64,000 nt of DNA, from the NCBI GenBank assembly GCA_963756815.1, contig CAVWPR010000004.1, positions 186,001-250,000 of the forward strand. The letters run 5' to 3'. The notes beneath the pieces were generated by a model. That model was given only the letters and a program-made list of their open reading frames with translations, was not told where the DNA came from and did no database searches. This document shows, in pieces, positions 28,208 to 36,542 of this stretch (positions are counted from its first letter, which is position 1; each line of letters begins with the position of its first letter). A program made the translations under genes and the position numbers. The DNA comes from JAENVU01 sp963756815 (GTDB lineage: Bacteria; Actinomycetota; Acidimicrobiia; IMCC26256; JAENVU01).

Positions 28208-29055
28208 TTGACTGCTCCCTCGTCGGCGCTACGCGCCTGGTCGGTCTTGAAGAACGCATCGGGGAACCCGACGCTCCCCGCGGCGGCCGGCAACTTGGCC
28301 GCGTCGGGCGGCAGCGCGATGAGATCGGCGGCGCCACCGGCGACCAGCGCCTGCACCGCGTACAGGATCGACGCGTGCTGCGCCTCGACGCCCATGATGC
28401 TGGCGGTCACCTTGCGAGCGTTCTCGTCGGTCAACGCACTCGTGTTCGCCACGTAGGTCTGCGCCGCGCCGTTCTCGAGCTGCAGCGCGAGCGCCACCAC
28501 CGGCGCGGGTCCGGTGAGGCCCGGCTTGGCCTGGTTGACCACGCCGAGCAGGACCGGATCCGGATCCTTCTGCTCCGCGCCACCCAACGTCTTGACCGCG
28601 GCGTTGAAGGCGTCGGCGTGCTCCTGGTGCTGATCCTTCGTCTTGGTCACGAACGCCTTCACCACGCCGTTCGCGCTCGCGCCGCCGATGAAGTCCAGCG
28701 TCAACGCCACCCCGTAGGTCGCGACCGCCAGGTTCTCGAGCGACGCCGCGGTCTGCAGCATCTGGATGTCGGTGCTCTTGTCCGCCCAGGCCGGCGTCTC
28801 GGTGAGCGCGAGCAGCGCGGCACCGAAACCTGCGGCGGCCAGGAGACCACCGGAGAACGCGCCGCCGCGGAAGTTCCGGTTCCGCGCCGCCTGGAAGTGG
28901 CGGATCTCCTCGAGATCCTCCCCACCCCTCGCTCGCCGCTCCAGACCCTGTTCCGTGAGCTCCGCCAGAGGCTCCCGGGTCGCACGCATCGCGTCGACCT
29001 GGAGATCCTCGGACTGCTCGATCATCTCTCCGAGCGCCCGTTCGTCGATGGACAT
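28204..29055 (-). CDS. Exported ferritin-like protein, paralogue of the downstream gene
   Basis: Start ATG 29055 (MSIDERALGEMIEQ) after AGGAGTGACG, 283 residues. The start of the chain is helical and charged. A hydrophobic segment begins near residue 57 (NFRGGAFSGGLLAAAGFGAALLALTETPAWA) and ends in an Ala-x-Ala-like cleavage site. No RR pair is present, so export may be Sec or an atypical Tat route. The four-helix domain repeats the paralogue's motifs (SLENLAVATYGVAL, DQHQEHADAFN, LQLENGAAQTYV, VEAQHASILY). The two genes overlap and are surely co-expressed. Confidence 0.82.
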   Translation of the reverse strand: MSIDERALGEMIEQSEDLQVDAMRATREPLAELTEQGLERRARGGEDLEEIRHFQAARNRNFRGGAFSGGLLAAAGFGAALLALTETPAWADKSTDIQMLQTAASLENLAVATYGVALTLDFIGGASANGVVKAFVTKTKDQHQEHADAFNAAVKTLGGAEQKDPDPVLLGVVNQAKPGLTGPAPVVALALQLENGAAQTYVANTSALTDENARKVTASIMGVEAQHASILYAVQALVAGGAADLIALPPDAAKLPAAAGSVGFPDAFFKTDQARSADEGAVK

Positions 29056-29208
29056 CGTCACTCCTGTCTTGGGGGCTTTCCCCTGACTTCGGTGCGACGA
29101 CGGTTGCGGATGGGAATTTCTCTCAACGCTCGTGATCTCGGCGCAGCTTCGGGTCCGATGTGTCCCGCGCGTCATCCGCGACGGCGTCGCGGACCGAAGA
29201 CACTCACG

Positions 29209-29593
29209 ATGCCGAACGACGAACGAACCACTCGACGCGCTCCGACCGTTGTGCTCGCGCTCGCGGTACCGGTCGTCGCGCTGCTCGCGATCCTCGCGAC
29301 TCGTGCGATCGAGGGCCCGTCGACCTCAGCGTCACCGCGAGCCGGTGCCGAACACGATCGTCATCAAGAACTTCGCCTTCACACCGTCGACGCTCACCGT
29401 CGCGAAGGGGACGCGACTCGAGGTGAGGAATCTCGACGGAGCGACGCACACGCTCACCGCGCGCGACGGCAGCTTCGACACCGGCGAGCTCGGCGGCGGC
29501 AAGACCGCGTTCATCACGCTGAACACGACCGGGACGTTCCCCTACTACTGCAAGATCCACAACTACATGACGGGCACGGTGGTCGTGAGATGA
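29209..29593 (+). CDS. Membrane-anchored cupredoxin (one frameshift)
   Basis: ATG 29209 begins MPNDERTTRRAPTVVLALAVPVVALLAIL, a signal or anchor segment. A one-base break near 29335 leads to a plastocyanin-like domain (IVIKNFAFTPSTLTVAKGTRLEVRNLD). The type 1 copper ligands are visible: His in ATHTL, then Cys, His and Met in YYCKIHNYM. About 128 residues. It likely carries electrons outside the membrane. It is divergent from the ferritin-like genes, and its stop overlaps the next gene by ATGA. Confidence 0.83.
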
Positions 29594-30040
29594 CACGCGA
29601 CCGAACGACGATCATCCTGCTGCTGCTCGGCGCGGCCGGCGTCCTGGTGAGCGGGTACGTCCACTTCCACCTGTACTTCTGGGGCGGCTATCGCGGCATC
29701 AGCATCGATCGCGTCGCCGGGCTGGACATCAGCCGCTCGTTCGCGATCAACGCGCTCGCCGGCGTGGTGATCGCCGAGTGCCTCGTCCTCTCGTTGCGCT
29801 ACGAACGCCTGGCCACACCGGCCGCGAGTCGCCGGCGTGCTCTTCTCCCTGGGCGCGCTCGTCGCCTACGCGCTGTCGCGTACCTCCGGCCTCCTCGGAT
29901 ACGACGAGCACGGTTGGACGACCGAGGCCGTGGTGTCGAAAGCGGCCGAGGTCGTGGCGCTCGCGTCACTCGGCGCGTATCTCCTCCGCCGTCCGGCGGC
30001 CGACCGAAAGGACTCCGGTGCCACAGCTCGGACCCGCTGA
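29590..30040 (+). CDS. Hypothetical four-helix membrane protein (one frameshift)
   Basis: ATG 29590 overlaps the cupredoxin stop (ATGA). The protein of about 150 residues has around four hydrophobic helices (IILLLLGAAGVLVSGYVHFHLYFWGGYRG; AINALAGVVIAECLVLSL; FSLGALVAYALSR; AAEVVALASLGAYLL). The frame breaks near 29835. His residues in the first helix (YVHFHLYF) could bind metal or haem. I do not recognise the family. It is sandwiched between the cupredoxin and tatA/tatC, so it probably acts with the cupredoxin. Confidence 0.65.
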
Positions 30041-30254
30041 AGTCCTGGTGATCCTGGTGGTCGGACTGCTCGTGTTCGGTCCGAACCGGCTGCCGGAGGT
30101 GGGCCGACAGGTCGGTCGCGCCCTCCACGAGGCCAAGAGGTTCCAGGCGAGGATCAGCGACGAGATCGAGAGCGCGGTCCACCAGCACGGTGACGGCGGT
30201 GACGGCGGCACGACGCCCACGCGACCGGCCCCCACCTCGATGGGGCGGGACTGA
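30018..30254 (+). CDS. TatA/TatB-type translocase protein (second copy)
   Basis: Start GTG 30018 follows AAAGGAC and overlaps the preceding gene. The 78-residue protein has the short N-terminus PQLGPAE, one helix VLVILVVGLLVFGPNRLPEVGRQVGRAL with the FGP-x-(R/K)LP hinge, then an amphipathic helix and a polar Gly/Asp/Thr tail. The FGPNRLPE hinge and longer tail are intermediate between TatA and TatB. tatC starts 2 nt after its stop. Confidence 0.85.
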   Translation: MPQLGPAEVLVILVVGLLVFGPNRLPEVGRQVGRALHEAKRFQARISDEIESAVHQHGDGGDGGTTPTRPAPTSMGRD

Positions 30255-30256
30255 AC

Positions 30257-31012
30257 ATGGCCCTCGCCCTGCCGTTGCGGCGCAAGCCGCGGCGCCCGCT
30301 CGATGCGTCGATGCCGCTCGTGGAGCATCTCGGCGAGCTGCGCCGCCGATTCCTGATCTCGGCACTCGCCGTCGTGGTCGCGGCGTCGATCATGTTCGTG
30401 CTCTCGAACGCCGTCATCGAATTCCTGGTGACGTTCTACCGGGACGCAACGCACGGTCATCGCCAGGCCCTGATCTTCACCGGACCTGCGGACGGTTTCG
30501 TCACCCGTCTCAAGGTCGCGACCTACGGGGGGATCGTGCTCGCCCTGCCGGTCTGGCTCTACCAGCTCTGGCGCTTCATCACCCCGGGGCTGAGCACCAG
30601 GGAGCGGCGCTACGTGGTCCCGTTCGTCGCGTCGTCGATCCTGCTCTTCGTCCTCGGCGCGGCCATCGCGCTGCTCACGCTCGAGCCCGCCCTGAAGTTC
30701 CTCATCGACGTCGGCGGTTCGGCCCAGACGCCGCTGTTCACGGCGGACCGCTATCTGTCGCTCGTCTCGTTGATGATCGTGGCGTTCGGCCTGTCCTTCG
30801 AGTTCCCGGTCGTGTTGGTGTTCCTGCTGATCGCGGGCGTGCTGACGACGCACCAGCTCCGGAGGATCCGCCGATGGGCGATCGTCGGGATCGTGGCGTT
30901 CGCGGCCGTCATCACACCGAGCCAGGATCCGTATTCGCTGTTCTTCATGGCCGCACCCATGTACCTCTTCTACGAGGCGTCGATCGTCGTCGGCCGGATC
31001 CTCAAGAAGTGA
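30257..31012 (+). CDS. tatC: Sec-independent protein translocase TatC
   Basis: TatC is the receptor for twin-arginine signals. This intact 251-residue protein has six membrane helices and conserved features: MPLVEHLGELRRRFLI near the N-terminus, the periplasmic loop LIFTGPADGFVTRLKVATYGG, LYQLWRFITPGLSTRERRY and FGLSFEFPVVLVFLL. ATG 30257 lies immediately after the TatA/B gene. With the two TatA-type proteins it makes a complete Tat system beside its probable clients. Confidence 0.95.
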   Translation: MALALPLRRKPRRPLDASMPLVEHLGELRRRFLISALAVVVAASIMFVLSNAVIEFLVTFYRDATHGHRQALIFTGPADGFVTRLKVATYGGIVLALPVWLYQLWRFITPGLSTRERRYVVPFVASSILLFVLGAAIALLTLEPALKFLIDVGGSAQTPLFTADRYLSLVSLMIVAFGLSFEFPVVLVFLLIAGVLTTHQLRRIRRWAIVGIVAFAAVITPSQDPYSLFFMAAPMYLFYEASIVVGRILKK

Positions 31013-31058
31013 CCGGTGACCGGGGCGCGACCGCGCACCCGCCGGAGCCGAACCGCGG

Positions 31059-31610
31059 CTACCCGAGGGGCAGCCGGGCGACCTCCCGGTACACCGCGCC
31101 CTCCCGTCGGGTCTCGCTCTCGAACAGCGTCAGCTCGTCGACCGTCCAGGCCGGGCCGAGCGTGATCGACGCGAGCGCCTGCACCTCGTCGGTGAGCTTC
31201 TTCGCCGACCTCAGCCGCGCGAGGGTCAGGTGCGGGACGTACGCGGTGCGGTCGCGCGGCCGCACGAACGCACCGGCGGAGCGCATCACCGCGCGGTGCA
31301 CCGCCGCGAGTGGCTCGGGGTCTGCGACACCCAGCCAGTAGACCGACGCCCGCTTCTCGTTCGGGAATCCGCCCGCGCCGCGTAGTTGGACGCGCGGCGC
31401 GGCGACGTCGGCGAGCGGCGCCGCCAGCGTGCCGATCAGGGCGTCGGGCTCCTCGACGCGACCGAAGTACTGGATCGTCACGTGCCACTGCTCCCGTCGG
31501 GTCCACCGGAAGCCGCGCCGGCTCGCGGCGCCGACGAGGTCGCCGACGGCGTCGAGCACCGCGGGCGGCGGCACCGCCGCGAGGAACGCGCGCCGCAGCG
31601 CGCCACTCAT
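31059..31610 (-). CDS. thpR: RNA 2',3'-cyclic phosphodiesterase (LigT/ThpR family)
   Basis: A 183-residue 2H phosphoesterase from ATG 31610 (MSGALRRAFLAAVPPP). The two HxT/S signature motifs are HVTIQYFGRV and HLTLARLRSA. Family members open 2',3'-cyclic phosphates on RNA. It lies downstream of cinA on the same strand, converging on tatC. Confidence 0.85.
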   Translation of the reverse strand: MSGALRRAFLAAVPPPAVLDAVGDLVGAASRRGFRWTRREQWHVTIQYFGRVEEPDALIGTLAAPLADVAAPRVQLRGAGGFPNEKRASVYWLGVADPEPLAAVHRAVMRSAGAFVRPRDRTAYVPHLTLARLRSAKKLTDEVQALASITLGPAWTVDELTLFESETRREGAVYREVARLPLG

Positions 31611-31698
31611 CTGGTGCCCTCGTGCTCCTTCGGAGCGGGCCGGGCGGGCCCCGTTCCGGCGCGGCCCGGACACACCGCCGTCGGAATGGCGCCGGAAC

Positions 31699-32931
31699 TC
31701 ACGAGAGCGACTCGAGGCGTTGCCGCAGCGCGTTCAGCAAGGAGATCGCCGAGAACTGCCGCACCCGCTCCCGGTCGCCGGGGAGTCGGGTGGTGAACGA
31801 CTCCGGCTCACGGCCCGGGAGCGCGATCGCGAACCACACCGTGCCGGGCGCCTGACCGTCCTGCGCGTCGGGACCGGCGACCCCGGTGGCGGCGATGCCG
31901 ACGTCGGCGCCGAGCACGCGTTGCGCACCGACGGCCATCTCGATCGCGCACTGCTCGCTGACGACGTGATCGGTCGTGACGCCGAGGACGGACCGCTTCA
32001 CCTCGGTGGCGTACGACGCGATGGAACCTCGGAACGAGCGGCTGGCGCCCGGCACCGCGCCGATGCGTGCGCCGATGAGGCCAGCGGTGAGCGACTCCGC
32101 GACGCCGAGCGTCCAGCCGTGCGCCTCGAGCGCGCGCAACGCGGCGTGCTCGATCGTCTCGTCGTCGACGCCGAAGACGAGCGCGCCCAGGATCTCGCGC
32201 AACGCGATCTCCTCCTCCGCGATCAGCGCTTCCGCCTCGGCCGCGCTCGCGGCCTTGGCGGTGACCCGCACGACGAGCCCTTCGATGCCGCGCGCGAGGA
32301 ACGCGATCGTGGGATTGGTCTGCGCGTCGACCCGGTGGGCGATCATCTCGGCCAGCCCGGACTCCGACTGACCCCACGTCTTGAGGGACCGGCTGACGAT
32401 CACCGCCGACTCACCCGAGCGCGCGAGCAGGTCGGGGAGCACCTGCTCGGTCATCATCAGCTGCATCTCGTACGGCACGCCCGGCACCGCGTACACGACC
32501 TTGCCGTCGAGCTCCGCCCGGATGCCGGGCGCGGTCCCGATCGGGTTCGGGATGGCGTCGGCGCCGGCCGGGACGTCGGCCTGCCGCAGGTTGTTCATCG
32601 GCATGTCGCGCAGGCGCGCGCCGAAGAGCTTCTCGATGTGTGTGACGAGCTCGTCGCGTCGCTCGAGCTCGACGCCCATCACTTCGGCGATGGCCTCGCG
32701 CGTCACGTCGTCCTGGGTCGGTCCGAGCCCACCGCACACGACGACCGCGTCCGCCTTCTCCAACATCTCCGACAGCGCGGCGATCATCCGCGGCAGGTTG
32801 TCCCCCACCTTGCGGTGCTCCATGGTGTCGAGCCCCACCATCGCGAGCTGCTCGCCGATCCAGCTCGAGTTCGTGTCGACGATCTGGCCGAGCAGGAGCT
32901 CGGTGCCGATCGCGAGGACGTCAACGCGCAC
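31699..32931 (-). CDS. cinA: CinA: NMN amidohydrolase / competence-damage protein
   Basis: A complete 410-residue protein. The N-terminal MoCF-like domain (VLAIGTELLLGQIVDTN, VCGGLGPTQDDVTREA, VYAVPGVPYEM) belongs to the ADP-ribose pyrophosphatase/COG1058 group. The C-terminal domain (LGVAESLTAGLIGARI, GVTTDHVVSEQCA, GIAATGVAGPD) deamidates nicotinamide mononucleotide. Start GTG 32931. It lies 3 nt after pgsA. The pgsA-cinA-recA order is widely conserved, though recA is displaced here by the Tat island. Confidence 0.93.
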   Translation of the reverse strand: MRVDVLAIGTELLLGQIVDTNSSWIGEQLAMVGLDTMEHRKVGDNLPRMIAALSEMLEKADAVVVCGGLGPTQDDVTREAIAEVMGVELERRDELVTHIEKLFGARLRDMPMNNLRQADVPAGADAIPNPIGTAPGIRAELDGKVVYAVPGVPYEMQLMMTEQVLPDLLARSGESAVIVSRSLKTWGQSESGLAEMIAHRVDAQTNPTIAFLARGIEGLVVRVTAKAASAAEAEALIAEEEIALREILGALVFGVDDETIEHAALRALEAHGWTLGVAESLTAGLIGARIGAVPGASRSFRGSIASYATEVKRSVLGVTTDHVVSEQCAIEMAVGAQRVLGADVGIAATGVAGPDAQDGQAPGTVWFAIALPGREPESFTTRLPGDRERVRQFSAISLLNALRQRLESLS

Positions 32932-32934
32932 GCG

Positions 32935-33507
32935 TCACTCCAGGTTCTCGAGGCGGTAGCCGCGGCGGACGATGTCGACACCGGACACGATGGTGAGCGC
33001 GACCGCCACCCACAGCACGGTGAGGCAGAGCCACTCGACGTCGGCGGTGACCGGCCAGACGAACGCGCCGACCGACAGCATCTGGAAGAACGCCTTCCAC
33101 TTGCCGAGCCGGACCGCGGGGAGGGAGATGCCCTTCCGACCGGCGACGACGCGGTACGCGGAGATCCACACCTCACGCGCGGCCATGACCGCCACGGGGA
33201 CCCACCACACGTCGCCGCGTGACACCAGCACGACGAAGCCGCCGAGGGTGAGCACCTTGTCGGCGATCGGGTCGAGGAACGCGCCGGAGCGGGTGGCGCC
33301 GTCGCGTCGGGCCAGCCATCCGTCGATGCCGTCGGTGATGCAGAGCGCGAACCAGAGGGACCACGTGAGCCACGTGGCGCCGTCGCGCTCGATCAGGAGC
33401 AGCGTGGGCACCGCGAACAGCAGCCGGCCGAGCGTGATGAAGTTGGCCGGGGTGGCGAGCGCGTCGGTCCCGAACCGCTTCTTCATCGACTGCATCGGCG
33501 ACGTCAC
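32935..33507 (-). CDS. pgsA: CDP-diacylglycerol-glycerol-3-phosphate 3-phosphatidyltransferase
   Basis: Membrane enzyme that makes phosphatidylglycerol phosphate. Start GTG 33507 (VTSPMQSMKKRFG) overlaps the rimO stop (GTGA); the Arg-rich upstream frame is rimO read out of frame. The 190-residue protein has the CDP-alcohol phosphotransferase motif DGIDGWLARRDGATRSGAFLDPIAD with all key Asp and Gly residues, and several membrane helices (ANFITLGRLLFAVPTLLLI and others). Confidence 0.93.
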   Translation of the reverse strand: MTSPMQSMKKRFGTDALATPANFITLGRLLFAVPTLLLIERDGATWLTWSLWFALCITDGIDGWLARRDGATRSGAFLDPIADKVLTLGGFVVLVSRGDVWWVPVAVMAAREVWISAYRVVAGRKGISLPAVRLGKWKAFFQMLSVGAFVWPVTADVEWLCLTVLWVAVALTIVSGVDIVRRGYRLENLE

Positions 33508-34820
33508 GACGCGGCCACCACCGACGCGAGCACCGGCACCGCGTCCAGGTCGGGGCCGATCGCGCCGGTCACCGTCGCGGTGACCACCGCGCCGGGGCGG
33601 CCCTGGGCGCCGGCGATGCGGACGACGCCGTCGATCTCGGGCGCCTCGCGGTGGGTCCGCCCGACGAGGCCGTGCTCGTCGACCGCGTCGACGAGCACCT
33701 CGACACGGGTGCCGACGAGCGCGTCGCGTGCGGCCTGCGTGATGGGCTCCTGCACGTCGGCGCACTCACGGAGTCGCTCGGCCGCGAGCGCCCCGTCGAC
33801 GACACCGTCGAGCGTGCTCGCCGCGGTGCCGTCCTCGGGTGAGAACGGGAAGAACCCGGCCCAGTCCAGTGCGGCACTGCGCAGGAACCCGAGCAGCGCG
33901 TCGTGGTCGTCCTCGCTCTCGCCGGGGAACCCGACGATGAACGACGATCGGAACGCCGCGTCCGGCGCGTCGGCGCGGATCGACGCGATCGTCGTGAGGA
34001 ACCGGTCGCCGCTCCCCCAACGCTTCATCCGCCGGAGCAGTCCCGGTGCCGCGTGCTGCAGCGACAGGTCGAAGTACGGCACCACCGTCGGGAGCTCCAG
34101 CATCGTGGCGACGAGCGGATCCTTCACCTCGCTCGGGTACAGATAGAGCAGTCGCACGCGTTCCAGTCCGTATGCGCCCAGCCGGTCCAGCCGCCGCAGG
34201 AGCGGTGCGAGCGCGCCGGGCTCGCCGACGTCGCGGCCGTACCAGGCGAGGTCCTGTGCGACGAGCACGATCTCGGCCGCGCCGGCCTGCACGAGCGCCG
34301 CCACCTCCGCCTCGATCGACTCCGGCGTCCGCGACCGCTGGGTCCCGCGGAACGACGGGATGGCGCAGAACGCGCACGCGCGGTCGCAGCCCTCGGCGAC
34401 CTTCACGTACGCCCAGGGTGCGCGCGGCGCGGGTCGGGGCAGCTCGAGGAGGTCGCGCACGCCGGTGGGCTTCCGACCGCGCAGCACGACGTCGACGAGC
34501 GCGCCCTCGTCGGCGAAGCCCACCACCGCGTCGGCCTCGGGGAGCGCGGCCGCGAGCTCGTCGCCGTAGCGCTCTGCCATGCAGCCGGTGACCACCAGCC
34601 GGGCGCCCGGCCGCTTCGCCTCGGCGAGACCGAGCGCGACGTCGATCGACTCCTGGCGCGCCGCGTCGATGAAGGCGCAGGTGTTGACGACCACGAGGTC
34701 GGCGTCGCCGGGTGCGTCGGCCGGCACGAGTCCGTCGGCCAGCAACGTGGCCACGACCTTGTCCGAATCGACGGCGTTCTTCGGGCAGCCCAGCGTCTCG
34801 ACGTAGAACCGCTCGGCCAT
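33504..34820 (-). CDS. rimO: Ribosomal protein S12 methylthiotransferase RimO
   Basis: A 438-residue radical SAM enzyme that methylthiolates an Asp of ribosomal protein S12. It starts MAERFYVETLGCPKNAVDSD, the RimO form of the first cluster motif. Further UPF0004 cysteines are in NTCAFIDAA and VTGCMAER; the SAM cluster is GCDRACAFCAIPSFRG. A TRAM domain ends the protein. It is a paralogue of miaB in this window; GCPKN and the gene order next to pgsA distinguish it. Confidence 0.94.
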   Translation of the reverse strand: MAERFYVETLGCPKNAVDSDKVVATLLADGLVPADAPGDADLVVVNTCAFIDAARQESIDVALGLAEAKRPGARLVVTGCMAERYGDELAAALPEADAVVGFADEGALVDVVLRGRKPTGVRDLLELPRPAPRAPWAYVKVAEGCDRACAFCAIPSFRGTQRSRTPESIEAEVAALVQAGAAEIVLVAQDLAWYGRDVGEPGALAPLLRRLDRLGAYGLERVRLLYLYPSEVKDPLVATMLELPTVVPYFDLSLQHAAPGLLRRMKRWGSGDRFLTTIASIRADAPDAAFRSSFIVGFPGESEDDHDALLGFLRSAALDWAGFFPFSPEDGTAASTLDGVVDGALAAERLRECADVQEPITQAARDALVGTRVEVLVDAVDEHGLVGRTHREAPEIDGVVRIAGAQGRPGAVVTATVTGAIGPDLDAVPVLASVVAAS

Positions 34821-34860
34821 CCCCGGATCCTACCGGTGGGACCTCCGTACACTCCGCTGC

Positions 34861-36036
34861 GTGAGTCACATCGAGGGTCTGGTCGCTGCCGGCTGGGAGC
34901 CCGTTGCGGAGGCGTTCCGCCGCAACTTCGAGTTCGGCGAGGTCGGCGCGGGCTGCTGCATCCACGTCGACGGCGAGCCGGTCGTGGACCTCGTCGGTGG
35001 TCGGGCGCACGCGCCGAGCTCGGACGCGTGGCGATCGGACACGCTCGCCGTGGTCTTCTCCACGACCAAGGGCGCGACCGCCACCTGCGCCAACCTCTTG
35101 ATCGCGCGCGGCGAGCTCGATCCCGATGCGCCGGTCGCGACCTACTGGCCCGAGTTCGCCGCGAACGGCAAGGCCGACGTGCTCGTGCGCCACGTGCTCT
35201 CCCACTCCGCCGGTCTCCCCGTGGTCGAGGGCGGGTTCACGCTCGACGAGGCACTGGCCTGGGCGCCGGTGGTGGACCAGCTCGCCCGGCAGGCGCCGCG
35301 CTGGGAACCGGGCACCGCCGTCGGCTACCACATGCGTACCTACGGCTGGCTGGTGGGTGAGCTCGTGCGCCGGATCACCGGCACGACGCTCGGGACGTTC
35401 TTCCGCGCCGAGGTGGGTGATCCGCTCGGGCTCGACTGGTGGATCGGCCTGCCCGAGTCGGAGGAGGCTCGGGTCGCGCCGGTCATCCCACCCGCACCGG
35501 CGACCGATCCCGAGGTGCAGGCGCTGATGGCCGCGGTGATGGCGCCGGGCACGATGCTCGGCGACGCGCTCACCGGTCCCGCCGGCCACTTCCACTACGA
35601 CGAGATGTGGAACACGCGTGCCGTGCACGAGTGCGAGCTGCCGTCGTCGAACGGCATCGCCTCCGCGCACGCGGTGTCACGGATGTACGCCGCGCTGGTG
35701 GGGCCAGTCGATGCCGTGCGCGTGCTCGACGCGGCCGCGGTCGGACGCGCGACTCTGACGCAGATCGAGGGCACCGACGTCGTGATCGGCGCGCCGATGC
35801 GCTACGGGCTCGGCTTCTCACTCGGCGATGCGTTGTCGAGCGCGGCGCGCCCGACCGCGTTCGGACACTCCGGCGCGGGCGGGTCGCTCGGCTTCGCGGA
35901 CCCCGTGCATCGCGTCGGCTTCGGCTACGTGATGAACCGGATGCAGGTCGGGCTCGCCGAGGACAAGCGCCCCCGCAACCTCGTGCGCGCGATGTACTCG
36001 GTGCTCGAGCGTGTGGAACCCCGGTTCAGCGTGTAA
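34861..36036 (+). CDS. Beta-lactamase-fold serine hydrolase (EstB/class C-like)
   Basis: A 391-residue hydrolase, GTG 34861, divergent from rimO. The nucleophile motif SxxK is STTKGATAT; the Tyr motif is probably YHMRTYGWLVGELVRRITG; near the C-terminus HSGAGGSLGFADP supplies the KTG-like His/Gly motif. No signal peptide, so it is cytoplasmic. The family includes esterases and peptidases as well as lactamases. The substrate is unknown. Confidence 0.85.
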   Translation: MSHIEGLVAAGWEPVAEAFRRNFEFGEVGAGCCIHVDGEPVVDLVGGRAHAPSSDAWRSDTLAVVFSTTKGATATCANLLIARGELDPDAPVATYWPEFAANGKADVLVRHVLSHSAGLPVVEGGFTLDEALAWAPVVDQLARQAPRWEPGTAVGYHMRTYGWLVGELVRRITGTTLGTFFRAEVGDPLGLDWWIGLPESEEARVAPVIPPAPATDPEVQALMAAVMAPGTMLGDALTGPAGHFHYDEMWNTRAVHECELPSSNGIASAHAVSRMYAALVGPVDAVRVLDAAAVGRATLTQIEGTDVVIGAPMRYGLGFSLGDALSSAARPTAFGHSGAGGSLGFADPVHRVGFGYVMNRMQVGLAEDKRPRNLVRAMYSVLERVEPRFSV

Positions 36037-36104
36037 CCCCGGCCCGACGTGGCCGGTCGAAGCCTTCCGCACCACCGACCACGGGTGGTGCAGGAGGTTC
36101 CACC

Positions 36105-36431
36105 ATGTACACGTTTGCGATCGTCGCCCTCCTGGGCCTCGCGACCGTCAAGCTCGTCGACTTCGCGTGCGACTCCGTCGCCGGTCTGCGGCCGATGCGC
36201 TCGTTGCTCACCTTCGTCGTCGCCGTCGCCGGAGTGCTGGCGCTCGACTACTCGATGTTCCAGGGCTGGAACGCCGACATCAGCAACCGCACGCTCGGCG
36301 TGTGGATCACCGGGTTCGCGGTCGCGGGCGTCACCGTCGCCTGGCGTGCCGTGTTCGCGTACCTGACCCACGACCACGCGACGCGTGACGAGACGCTCGG
36401 CGAGCACACGAGCCTGCACCGCGCCGCGTAG
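36105..36431 (+). CDS. Small hypothetical membrane protein
   Basis: ATG 36105 follows a strong AGGAGG six bases upstream. The 108-residue protein has three likely membrane helices (YTFAIVALLGLATVKLVDF, SLLTFVVAVAGVLALDYSMF, LGVWITGFAVAGVTVAWRAVFAYL) and a polar His-containing tail (LTHDHATRDETLGEHT). I do not recognise a family. A hairpin terminator follows. Confidence 0.75.
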   Translation: MYTFAIVALLGLATVKLVDFACDSVAGLRPMRSLLTFVVAVAGVLALDYSMFQGWNADISNRTLGVWITGFAVAGVTVAWRAVFAYLTHDHATRDETLGEHTSLHRAA

Positions 36432-36473
36432 CTCCCGGTCCGCGTTCAACGGCGAACGCGACCGTACGGCGTT

Positions 36474-36501
36474 CGAGGGCGTCCCTCCGGGGACGCCCTC
36501 G
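36474..36501. terminator. Bidirectional hairpin terminator
   Basis: CGAGGGCGTCCC, a 4-nt loop (TCCG) and the exact complement GGGACGCCCTCG form a 12-bp stem between the convergent membrane-protein gene and ftsK. Confidence 0.7.
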
Positions 36502-36542
36502 GCGCGTCCGGACCCGGACCGCGCCGATCTCTCGAACGGCGG

